Shown: in pieces, positions 1 through 7,678 of the stretch
How the letters are laid out: each line of letters begins with the position of its first letter
Numbering within the stretch: position 1 is the first letter of the stretch
Assembly: GCA_007693955.1 (NCBI GenBank)
Contig: RECR01000083.1
Coordinates: 1 to 51,154, forward strand
Origin: Gloeocapsa sp. DLM2.Bin57
GTDB lineage: Bacteria > Cyanobacteriota > Cyanobacteriia > Cyanobacteriales > Gloeocapsaceae
Direction: 5' to 3'
Length of the DNA stretch: 51,154 nucleotides
Made by a program: the position numbers and the translations under genes
The notes under the pieces: generated by a model
Told to the model about the DNA's origin: nothing
Database searches by the model: none
What the model saw: only the letters and a program-made list of their open reading frames with translations

Positions 1-870
1 TGCCATCCGTCACTTTTAATATCTCGATAGCTAGACTCAATCCAAGAGCGAAAACCATACCATAAAGCATTACTTTGTTTTGGTTCTAAATCAGTAACAA
101 TTAACCAAGGATCTGGATAACCTTCGTCCCATCTTGCCAATAAAGTACAATCCAGGGGATTGCTGCGAAAACAAGTAACATTACCTGACCAACTGATTCC
201 TGTTTTTTCCACTACTGTACCTAAACATTTCCATTCTTGTTCTCCGGCGATTTGATAAGTTCCTTGATGATTTATTCTCTCCGAAAGGATGCCAATTCAA
301 AGTGCAAATTTCTTCAAACAGCCAATCGGCGTATAATCCTCTATCTGCCGAAACGATAACTTGCATTTCAGGAGGTACTGTATCTTTCAATGATTGAAAC
401 AGATGAAGCCAATGAGGTTTCCACGAGCCTTTTTCTGTACCTTTAACTATTTTCCAAGCAACTGGAATACCACAACCTTGATAGAGAACATGAAGAGACA
501 ACACCGTAAAATTCTGACCAACCGACGTTGCATCTATTGCTAATGGCAACCACTTTTCCTCACTATTCCATAAACTTAAAATCCATGAGAGTAAAGGTGC
601 AAAGCATTTATCGACATCTAATTCTTTCCTTTTTTTTCCCTTCTTTGCCTTACTATCCTGATACCATTCTTTTAGTCTTTGTTTGACTGTATTATTTTTT
701 TCTCCATTTATTTTGGCGATGAATTCAGATACTCTGGTAAGACTACTCGAATTAGTTATTACCATCCCAAAGCTCCAAGTAGCCAAGCCTGCTACTTCAG
801 GCAATGATAAATCACAAAAGTGATTAGAAACAATTTTTGACCAGTCTTTGAGATATTGATTATGTAACAT
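1..870 (-). pseudogene. IS4-like DDE transposase, frameshifted and running off the left edge
   Basis: The N-terminal part reads intact from an ATG at 870 and includes AIDATSVGQNF (first Asp region) and SADRGLYADW (second Asp region), typical of IS4-superfamily DDE transposases. Near position 280 the frame shifts by one base. Reading on in the next frame to the window edge restores family-like sequence, including DPWLIVTDLEP and RSWIESSYRDIKSDGW, which would carry the catalytic Glu region. The gene is therefore broken by a single-base indel and its 3' end lies outside the window. The ATG sits only 3 bases past the stop codon of the four-helix-bundle gene, so little or no upstream IS end is visible. 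Programmed frameshifting is possible in some IS families, but I see no obvious slippery heptamer. Confidence 0.75.
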
Positions 871-873
871 AGC

Positions 874-1514
874 TTAACCAATTAACCAATTTTCTGGATG
901 ATTAATCATTTTGACTAATCCACTTAACACTTGATTATAATTACTATATAATTCTCTTCCTTGTTCGGTAGATATATAGTCACATTTAACCGCAAATTTG
1001 AGCCAAACCTGAGTTTCTGCGGCTTCTGCTTCAGAGTCATTTAGCTCACGGGGTGACACAGAAGTCCTGATGTAGACAGGGTATGGGGTATCGGGTGTGG
1101 GGTGTGGTGAATTTATTTGGCGCTATTCAACGATATAGAAGTATTTTTCTCCTCAAAGAGACCAAAAATACCATAAATGGAATTTTAAATTAAATAATCC
1201 GTTGACTTTTTTCCCTACACCTACCCCCTACACCCTACCCCCTGCCTTGAGTTCAACGAAAGTTGTCACCCCGTCAGGTCATTTAGTTTAGCTACAAATG
1301 ATCCTTTATACCGACGTTTTCTCCAGGCTTCGGCAAAATTAGTACAAACTGACCGGGATGAACGTCTAATCTGGTCAGTCAAAGAGTATCTTTCTTCTAT
1401 GGGGAACTGCTGGGATAATTCAAAAATAATCATGGCTGTTTCAAACCCTTTTTGATAGATGACCAAATCTTCATGAGTTTTAATGGTTTTTTGCTCTTTT
1501 TCTCCCTTGTCCAC
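874..1514 (-). pseudogene. four-helix-bundle (S23-type) protein gene interrupted by a MITE
   Basis: The 5' part (1514 to 1278) encodes THEDLVIYQKGFETA and RRSSRSVCTNFAEAWRKRRY, the hallmark of the TIGR02436 four-helix-bundle family. The 3' part (1035 to 874) encodes SEAEAAETQVWLKFAVKCDY and ends NHPENWLIG. A 233-bp element separates the halves. Deleting it with one copy of the 9-bp duplication joins KLND to SEAEAAE in frame and gives a normal protein of about 132 residues. The insertion is thus the only lesion and looks recent. The family's function is unknown. The start shown is a GTG that lies in repeat-derived DNA, so the first dozen residues may not be native. Confidence 0.85.
1045..1277. 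mobile_element. 233-bp MITE with terminal inverted repeats and 9-bp target duplication
   Basis: The left end reads CTCACGGGGTGACAC (1045-1059) and the reverse complement of the right end (1263-1277) reads CTGACGGGGTGACAA, 13 of 15 identical. The flanks are GTCATTTAG at 1036-1044 and again at 1278-1286, a perfect 9-bp target-site duplication. No open frame inside could encode a transposase, so it must be moved in trans. G-runs lie just inside each end (1079-1102 on plus, 1242-1213 on minus). The inner part is AT-rich. The parent IS family is not recognised; the nearby IS4-like transposase is only a guess as its source. Confidence 0.85.
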
Positions 1515-1600
1515 TTTCCCCCCTTGTCTCCCTTGTCTTACCTCATGATAACTTTTCTGTAAAAAACCTACACTTGTGAGCTCTCCCCCTCTCCTCTTAA
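1501..1600. repeat. partial copy of the intergenic repeat family (one end only)
   Basis: The stretch containing CTTGTCCACTTTCCC, then GTCTTACC, then GTAAAAAACCTACACTTGTG matches, in order, the right-hand end of the repeat copy at 28033-28227 (CTTGTCCACTTTCCC, GTCTCACC, GTAAAAAACATACCCCTG). Only this end is present; the other side runs into the four-helix-bundle gene, whose GTG start lies in the repeat. Confidence 0.55.
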
Positions 1601-1620
1601 CAAAACTTAATCTAAGCTTA

Positions 1621-1658
1621 TTGACAATCTTTCTAAATAAGGCTTAAATAAATTTATT
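1621..1658 (+). promoter_or_regulatory. candidate isiA promoter with overlapping Fur-like palindrome
   Basis: TTGACA at 1621-1626 is followed after 17 bases by TTAAAT (1644-1649). Overlapping the -10 is the perfect palindrome AATAAATTTATT (1647-1658), which resembles the AT-rich iron boxes bound by FurA in cyanobacteria. isiA operons are known to be repressed by Fur when iron is plentiful, so the position fits. Binding is inferred, not shown. Confidence 0.45.
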
Positions 1659-1699
1659 GCAAGGATTTAGCAATAAGCAACGTAACAATTGAGAAAACT

Positions 1700-2728
1700 A
1701 TGCAAACGTACGATAATCCTACTGTAAAATACGATTGGTGGGCAGGGAATGCTCGATTTGCTGAACTATCAGGTTTATTTATTGCTGCTCACGTAGGTCA
1801 AGCAGCGTTGATAACCTTTTGGGCTGGGGCTTTTACCCTGTTTGAGATTTCCTGGTTTGACCCTACTTTACCTATGGGAGAACAGGGATTGATTCTGTTA
1901 CCTCACCTAGCGACTCTCGGTTTAGGTGTGGGAGAAGGGGGCCAAATCGTTGATACCTACCCTTACTTTGTCATTGGTGCTGTACACTTGATTTCTTCTG
2001 CTGTTTTGGGTGCAGGTGCGTTATTTCATACCTTCAGAGTTCCCGCTGATCTTCAAGAAACCGAAGGTAGAGCGCGCAAGTTTCACTTTAGCTGGGATGA
2101 TCCTAAACAGTTGGGAATTATTCTCGGACATCACCTTTTATTTTTAGGTGCGGGTGCATTATTACTAGTAGCTAAAGCTATGTACTGGGGTGGATTGTAT
2201 GATAGTGTCACTCAGACTGTACGGGTAATCACTGAACCAACTTTAGATCCTTTGACTATCTACGGTTATCAAACCCATTTTGCCACTATTAATAGTCTGG
2301 AAGATTTAGTGGGTGGTCATATCTACGTGGGGATAATGTTAATTGCAGGTGGTTTATGGCATATTATCGTACCACCTTTACCCTGGGCGAGAAAAGCTTT
2401 AATCTTCTCTGGAGAGGCGATTCTTTCCTACTCCCTCGGTGGTATCGCTTTAGCTGGATTCGTAGCGGCTTATTTATGTGCGGTTAATACCCTCGCTTAT
2501 CCCGTTGAGTTTTACGGTGCTCCTTTAGAAATTAAACTGGGAATTGCTCCCTATTTTGCAGATAGCGTAGAGTTACCTTTTGGACAACATACCGCTCGTT
2601 GTTGGTTAGCTAATGCACACTTTTTCTTAGCTTTCTTCTTCCTACAAGGGCATTTATGGCACGCTTTACGAGCTATGGGTTTTGATTTCCGTCGCGTAGA
2701 AAAGGCTTTAAATTCTCTAGAAGTCTAG
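1700..2728 (+). CDS. isiA: iron-stress chlorophyll-binding protein IsiA (CP43')
   Basis: IsiA is a six-helix thylakoid chlorophyll a antenna that forms rings around photosystem I under iron limitation and also dissipates excess light energy. The 342-residue product is full length for the family. Hydrophobic helices are visible near residues 25-50, 87-112, 138-160, 205-224, 240-263 and 303-325, with the His-bearing segments expected of CP43/Pcb proteins and no large lumenal loop between helices five and six. The context separates it from a Pcb light-harvesting protein: flavodoxin and isiC follow directly, the classic iron-stress operon. A candidate Fur site lies about 45 bases upstream. The Shine-Dalgarno sequence is weak. 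Confidence 0.93.
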   Translation: MQTYDNPTVKYDWWAGNARFAELSGLFIAAHVGQAALITFWAGAFTLFEISWFDPTLPMGEQGLILLPHLATLGLGVGEGGQIVDTYPYFVIGAVHLISSAVLGAGALFHTFRVPADLQETEGRARKFHFSWDDPKQLGIILGHHLLFLGAGALLLVAKAMYWGGLYDSVTQTVRVITEPTLDPLTIYGYQTHFATINSLEDLVGGHIYVGIMLIAGGLWHIIVPPLPWARKALIFSGEAILSYSLGGIALAGFVAAYLCAVNTLAYPVEFYGAPLEIKLGIAPYFADSVELPFGQHTARCWLANAHFFLAFFFLQGHLWHALRAMGFDFRRVEKALNSLEV

Positions 2729-2765
2729 TAATATCTTGTCCTTATAGTTAACTAAAAGCAAGGAA

Positions 2766-3278
2766 ATGGCAAAAATTGGCTTATTTTTCGGTACTCAAAC
2801 GGGAAATACTCAAAGTATCGCTGAATTGATTCAACGGGAATTAGGAGGAGATAGCGTAGTTGATTTACTCGATGTCTCTAATATAGAGACAGATGATTTT
2901 AATCACTACGAATATCTGATTATTGGTTGTCCTACTTGGAACGTTGGTGAGTTACAAAGCGATTGGGAAGGTCTCTACGATGAGTTAGATGATCTCAATT
3001 TTCAAGGGAAAAAAGTAGCCTATTTTGGTGCAGGTGATCAAGTGGGTTATGCTGATAATTTCCAAGATGCGATCGGTATTTTAGAGGAAAAAATCTCTTC
3101 TCTAGGTGCTAAAACCGTTGGTTATTGGTCCGTAGATGGCTATGATTTTAATGAGTCAAAAGCTTTACGTGATGGTAAGTTTGTTGGTTTGGCGATCGAT
3201 GAGGATAATCAACCTGAGTTGACTAATAGTCGCATTAAAACTTGGGTAAATCAAATACGTAGCGAGTTTGGACTATAA
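2766..3278 (+). CDS. isiB: flavodoxin
   Basis: Long-chain flavodoxin carries one electron on FMN and replaces ferredoxin as photosystem I acceptor when iron is short. The phosphate-binding loop TQTGNT is at residues 10-15. GCPTWNVGELQSDW and GAGDQVGYADNFQD supply the flavin-stacking Trp and Tyr and the long-chain insertion region. The length of 170 residues is normal. It starts 37 bases after isiA, with an AAGGA-like ribosome site just before the ATG, and shares its iron-stress operon. Confidence 0.95.
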   Translation: MAKIGLFFGTQTGNTQSIAELIQRELGGDSVVDLLDVSNIETDDFNHYEYLIIGCPTWNVGELQSDWEGLYDELDDLNFQGKKVAYFGAGDQVGYADNFQDAIGILEEKISSLGAKTVGYWSVDGYDFNESKALRDGKFVGLAIDEDNQPELTNSRIKTWVNQIRSEFGL

Positions 3279-3332
3279 CTGTTTTTTCCTTCTTCCTATT
3301 TGGGGGAAGGATTTTCATTTGGGAGATTTTTA

Positions 3333-4052
3333 ATGTTAATTGATAGTTTGTGGTTAAATGTTAGTCCTAGTTTAAATGAGTTAGATACTCCTTTACTTGA
3401 TTGTTTGGCTAAAAAGTTTAATGTTGCTCAATGGCAATATATCCAGGAATTGGATCAGCCTAATTCTCTTTGTATCGCTATGTGTCTATTAGATAGTTAT
3501 CTCGATAAGTTAAATTATCCCGTAAATCTGTTAGGACATGGTGTTAGTGGTTTATTAGCCTTATTATACGCTCGTCGTTATCCTGAAAAGGTACGTTCTC
3601 TAACTTTATTATCCGTTGGTGTCTATCCTGCGGTTGATTGGCAAGCTCATTATTATTTTAAACTGCAAATGTTGCCTTGTTCTCGACAGACTATCCTGAA
3701 AATGATGGTGCAGAATCTTTTTAATTATTCTGGTAACTTGAATAGAAAGTTTACTAGATTGTTGGATCAAGATTTACAGACTTCTTTATCTTGCCATAAT
3801 CTCTATCAACAGTTAAAAGTCTTTCCAGGGGGTGTGTCTGTACCTATGTTAATCTGTGGTAGCGCTAATGATATTGTTATTGATCTAAATTCTTATCAAG
3901 GTTGGCAAACTTGGTTAAAACCAGGCGATCGCTTGTGGTTATCTCCCTTGGGACGTTATTTTTTCCACTATTTCTATCCCCAAGCTGTTAGTGAAACTAT
4001 TCTAGATTATTGGCAATCTTTGACACCTGAAGCTAATAAAATGTTAATCTAA
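3333..4052 (+). CDS. isiC: IsiC-like alpha/beta-hydrolase-fold protein
   Basis: The third gene of the isi operon encodes an alpha/beta-hydrolase-fold protein of unknown substrate, as in other cyanobacterial isiABC loci. The ATG at 3333 is preferred over a TTG at 3300, because the reading starts on MLIDSLWLNV as expected and has GGGAGA upstream. The nucleophile elbow region reads LLGHGVSGLL: Gly70 sits where GxSxG families carry the catalytic Ser. It may therefore be non-catalytic, or use Ser72 in a shifted geometry. YARRYPEKVRSLTLLSVGV follows, typical of the fold. Family assignment rests mainly on the operon context and the fold signature. Confidence 0.75.
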   Translation: MLIDSLWLNVSPSLNELDTPLLDCLAKKFNVAQWQYIQELDQPNSLCIAMCLLDSYLDKLNYPVNLLGHGVSGLLALLYARRYPEKVRSLTLLSVGVYPAVDWQAHYYFKLQMLPCSRQTILKMMVQNLFNYSGNLNRKFTRLLDQDLQTSLSCHNLYQQLKVFPGGVSVPMLICGSANDIVIDLNSYQGWQTWLKPGDRLWLSPLGRYFFHYFYPQAVSETILDYWQSLTPEANKMLI

Positions 4053-4055
4053 GCT

Positions 4056-5543
4056 TTAAATTGCTCTCGCTAAATAACGCATTTGAGCTAATTCTTGAGA
4101 GTCTAATTTACTAAGATTAGCTAAAACTAGATTCATACGTCCTAAAGATTTAAGTTGTTGTTGATGGCGATCGAGAAAATCCCAATAAAAGAAATTAAAA
4201 GGACAAGCAGATTCACCTGTACGATGACGATAATTATAAACACAGCGATCGCAATAATTACTCATTTTATGAATATAATTAGCTGAAGCTGCATAGGGTT
4301 TAGAAGCCAAAATACCGCCATCAGCAAATTGTCCCATACCCAAGACATTTGTCTGCATCACCCAATCATAAGCATCGATAAAAACGCTATGAAACCAATG
4401 TTCTAACTCCAGAGGAGATACACCAGCAATAAGGGCAAAATTACTCAGAATCATCAAACGTTGAATATGATGCGCATAACCTGTTTGTTCAATTTGCTGC
4501 AAAACTTGTTTTAAACAATTCATCTGGGTTAATTGACTATCCCAATAAAATGCTGGTAGAGGTTGGCTATGGTTAAACCAATTCAGTTGAAAATAATCTT
4601 CTGCTACAAATTGATAAACTCCTTGCAGATATTCTCGCCATCCTAAAACCTGACGAATAAAACCCTCAACACTATTGAGAGGATATTGTTGTTCATAATA
4701 AGCTTGTTCTACCCTTTGAATGACTTCTAAAGGAGTAATTAAACCGAGATTCAGGTAAGGAGAGAGTAAACTATGCCAGAGGGTATATTCTCCTGTTAGC
4801 ATAGCGTCTTGATAAGTTCCGAAATTAGCTAAACAGTGGGTAATAAAATTTTCTAATACCTCTAAAGCTTGATCACGAGTCACACCCCAACAGAAAGGTT
4901 CAACTTCTCCGTAGAGAGGGAAATCTAGAGACTTAACCTTATTAATTACTGCTTGGGTAATTTCATCTGGTGAGAATTGAGTAAGTTTAGGGGTGGTTAA
5001 ATTAGTTTTGGGAGGTTTACGATTTTGTTGATCATAATTCCATTTTCCCCCCAAGGGTTTACCTTGATCATCTAAGAGTATCTTAAAGCGTTTACGTCCT
5101 GCTCGATAAAAATCTTCTAGCAATAATCTCTTGCGAGGATTAGCCCATTCTTGAAAATCTGCTTGACTCCACAAGAAATGATTATTAGGAAACCAACGTA
5201 AGGTACATTCTAAGGATAAACCCTCGATTAAAGTTTTAAAGGGGCGATCGCTAGGCTGCATTACCCAGAGTTCGCTGATTTGATACTGAGCTAACCAACT
5301 CTTTAAAGGGGTTTGAAAGTCATCACTGATAGCGTAGGTAACCTCCCACCCTTTAGCTTTTAAAGTTGCCCCAAAGTGACGCATAGCTGACCAAACTAGT
5401 ACCAATTTTTGACGGTGATAGGGTCTTAATTGCGCGTAATCTTGACTTTCAATTAGAATAACTGGACTAGGTGTGGGACAATTAGTTAAAGCTGCTTGAT
5501 TTGTCCAGAGTTGGTCTCCTAATACCCAAATACCAATGGTCAT
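4056..5543 (-). CDS. iron-sulfur photolyase/cryptochrome (FeS-BCP, 6-4 photolyase type)
   Basis: This 495-residue flavoprotein belongs to the bacterial photolyase-related group (COG3046, FeS-BCP/CryPro), members of which repair UV 6-4 photoproducts using light, FAD and a lumazine-type antenna. The N-terminal Rossmann domain opens with IGIWVLGDQLWTNQ. The C-terminal FAD domain contains GWREYLQGVYQ and NVLGMGQFADGG. Four cysteines, C343, C431, C434 and C447, have the spacing of the [4Fe-4S] ligands of Agrobacterium PhrB. The start overlaps the stop of the DUF3082 gene by 4 bases, implying co-translation. 6-4 activity is inferred from the family; a photoreceptor role is also possible. Confidence 0.88.
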   Translation of the reverse strand: MTIGIWVLGDQLWTNQAALTNCPTPSPVILIESQDYAQLRPYHRQKLVLVWSAMRHFGATLKAKGWEVTYAISDDFQTPLKSWLAQYQISELWVMQPSDRPFKTLIEGLSLECTLRWFPNNHFLWSQADFQEWANPRKRLLLEDFYRAGRKRFKILLDDQGKPLGGKWNYDQQNRKPPKTNLTTPKLTQFSPDEITQAVINKVKSLDFPLYGEVEPFCWGVTRDQALEVLENFITHCLANFGTYQDAMLTGEYTLWHSLLSPYLNLGLITPLEVIQRVEQAYYEQQYPLNSVEGFIRQVLGWREYLQGVYQFVAEDYFQLNWFNHSQPLPAFYWDSQLTQMNCLKQVLQQIEQTGYAHHIQRLMILSNFALIAGVSPLELEHWFHSVFIDAYDWVMQTNVLGMGQFADGGILASKPYAASANYIHKMSNYCDRCVYNYRHRTGESACPFNFFYWDFLDRHQQQLKSLGRMNLVLANLSKLDSQELAQMRYLARAI

Positions 5544-5839
5544 TGTTCTTCTTTGACGGTAAATTTTTGGATAATTAACTGTATCCCTAAGAGAATTAAA
5601 CCAATAGCAACTATCCCAAAGACACTCCCTCCTAATGCGACTAAACCTGAAACCAGAGTCCTTACTGTAATAGAGATATTAATAATAATAGGGTTAGTAG
5701 AAGTTATAGGTTTAGCGGCAAAAACGCTGTTAATCGCGCGCAACATCGCGAAAAAGGCGATCGCCAATCCTCCCGATAAACTTGCGCCAACCAAACAGCG
5801 CCAAGGTGTTACTTTTTGACTTGATGATTCTTCACTCAT
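5540..5839 (-). CDS. DUF3082-type small membrane protein
   Basis: A 99-residue protein with two hydrophobic helices near residues 16-37 and 58-88, a small cyanobacterial membrane family that I take to be DUF3082. The function is unknown. It overlaps its neighbours by 4 bases at both ends (ATGA-type junctions), so it is translationally coupled between the trypsin-TPR gene upstream and the photolyase downstream. An open frame on the opposite strand across the same bases is its antisense shadow. Confidence 0.7.
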   Translation of the reverse strand: MSEESSSQKVTPWRCLVGASLSGGLAIAFFAMLRAINSVFAAKPITSTNPIIINISITVRTLVSGLVALGGSVFGIVAIGLILLGIQLIIQKFTVKEEQ

Positions 5840-7674
5840 TTAAGTTGTTCTATAGCCTCTAAAGCGGGTTGATAATTAGGATCAATCCTTAAAGCTTGTT
5901 CAAATGAAGCTTTAGCTTCTGTATCTAATTGCAGTTGATAAAGAGTTATACCGCGATTGTACCAAGTATTGGCAGAATTAGGGTTAATCTTGATAGCTTG
6001 ATTATAGGCTTCTAGGGATTCTTCGTAAAGACCTAAATCACTCAATGCCCAACCTAGGTTATTCCAAGCTGTGGCATAATTAGAATCAAGAGCGATCGCT
6101 TGGCGCAAAACTAGCAAAGCTTCTGCAGGTTGAGCTAGGATTAGCAGAATCAATCCTTGGTTATTAAGTATAACCCGAGAGTCTGGTAATCCATAGCTAG
6201 AGCGTAGTTTTCTGGCTTCAGTAAAAGCACTTAAAGCTTCAGGGTACTGTTGTAGAGCGAATAATAGCTCGCCTTTAGTTGCCCAATCTGCAGGATTTTT
6301 ACCATTATAACCCATAGCCGTGTTAAGTGCTTCTAGGGCTGCATCGTATCTTTGTAATTGTTGGAGAGCACCAGCTTGACAGCGCCAAGAGTTATAATCA
6401 TCTGGTTGTATCTGAGTAGCTCTAGCACAAGCGCCAAAAGCTTTTTCATATTCTTGTTGAAAACCCAAAGCAAAACCTTTAGCAAACCAGGAGAGGGATA
6501 ATTGATTATTAATTTTAATAGCTTGGTCAAAAGCGGCGATCGCCTCTGAGAATCTATTTAGACGCCAATATTGATTACCCAATTCCAACCAATAAAGGGG
6601 ATTATCCTGACTAGTTACCTCTAGATTAGGTTGCCAAGAGTTATTAATTAGGGAACTATCTAGAATAGGTGGAGGAGTATTCTCTATCTTAATCATAGCC
6701 TTAATCGGTTGTGTAGTTGCCCAATTCAGGAAAGTTTGTACAGGTATTCCCGCACTCAAACCGACTTTGATTCTGAAAGAGGATAAACCCGCTTCCACGA
6801 GATATTCACGAATAATTTGGTCATTTTCGTCTATTTCCTTACCATCTGCTCTACCATGAATAGCGATTAAACGACCATTGCTATCTAAAACTGGTCCTCC
6901 ACTCATACCAGGGGAGGTTAAATTAGTATAGGTTAGTTCATAACCGCGAAAATCCTGGGTAACCTTTTCGGGATTGAGAATATCTGGATTAGAGATAGCG
7001 CTAGCCGAATTATCAAACAAGATACCTGGATTAAAGACTAATTTTGGGTTATTAAAAGCCCAACCTGCGACGAAGACATAAGGTTTATGATCATTATCTT
7101 GAAAACCCAGCTCATAATCCCGAGTTTGGTAGAGAGGATATTGATAAGAAGAGATAGTAACTACCTGATAATCTTCTTCAGCGCTAAACTCAACCAGTGC
7201 TAAATCTAGATAATCTGGGAGTTTTTGGATGTTGTTAGTATTAACCTGATGCTCTTTACCATCATGAGTTAATACTGCCATTTCCTCTCCTGGTAAAATA
7301 GATTCTACTACGTGTCTAGCTGTCAGCACATAATAGGTATTACCTTGTCTAGCGATAATTACTCCTGATCCTGGTGTAGATGATAAGAGTTTAACCGTGA
7401 CAGTGGTGGCGATGGTTTCAATGTCTGGTGGGGTAAGTTCATAATTGGTTGGTTGAGCTAGGGTGTAGGGAAGAGTCAAACTAGCACCGGACAAAGATTC
7501 TCTGGAATTAACAACTTGAATATTTTTGCGGGAAAAATAGTACTTTTGTACTGGGGCAAGATTTGGCGTGAAGGCTTGGGGGATTTGGGGTAAGATAATC
7601 ACTAATGCTGAACCCCTAGGCAAAAGGCAAAAGGCAAAAGTCAAAAGAGCGTTTCTAAATATCTTACTGCTCAT
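5836..7674 (-). CDS. secreted trypsin-like serine protease with TPR repeats
   Basis: The protein joins a trypsin-like domain to a C-terminal array of tetratricopeptide repeats. The triad is visible as LTARHVVES (His), DYLDLALVEFS (Asp) and SPGMSGGPVL (nucleophile Ser). At least five TPR units follow over the last 230 residues or so, for example WYNRGITLYQLQLDTEAKAS. A hydrophobic start, NALLTFAFCLLP, suggests export to the periplasm or lumen. I chose the ATG at 7674 over one at 7698, since it starts just before the signal segment and 4 bases after the M48 stop. It lies in a run with another protease, so a role in envelope protein quality control is likely. The substrate is unknown. Confidence 0.82.
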   Translation of the reverse strand: MSSKIFRNALLTFAFCLLPRGSALVIILPQIPQAFTPNLAPVQKYYFSRKNIQVVNSRESLSGASLTLPYTLAQPTNYELTPPDIETIATTVTVKLLSSTPGSGVIIARQGNTYYVLTARHVVESILPGEEMAVLTHDGKEHQVNTNNIQKLPDYLDLALVEFSAEEDYQVVTISSYQYPLYQTRDYELGFQDNDHKPYVFVAGWAFNNPKLVFNPGILFDNSASAISNPDILNPEKVTQDFRGYELTYTNLTSPGMSGGPVLDSNGRLIAIHGRADGKEIDENDQIIREYLVEAGLSSFRIKVGLSAGIPVQTFLNWATTQPIKAMIKIENTPPPILDSSLINNSWQPNLEVTSQDNPLYWLELGNQYWRLNRFSEAIAAFDQAIKINNQLSLSWFAKGFALGFQQEYEKAFGACARATQIQPDDYNSWRCQAGALQQLQRYDAALEALNTAMGYNGKNPADWATKGELLFALQQYPEALSAFTEARKLRSSYGLPDSRVILNNQGLILLILAQPAEALLVLRQAIALDSNYATAWNNLGWALSDLGLYEESLEAYNQAIKINPNSANTWYNRGITLYQLQLDTEAKASFEQALRIDPNYQPALEAIEQLK

Positions 7675-7678
7675 CGCT

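Noticed and set aside
1079-1242. CRISPR-like or tandem repeat in the G-rich tracts
   Set aside because: The runs are irregular and arranged as inverse ends of the MITE, with no spacer-repeat periodicity.
5553-5819. Open frame on the plus strand across the DUF3082 gene
   Set aside because: It is antisense to a translationally coupled membrane-protein gene and has no ribosome site or family resemblance.
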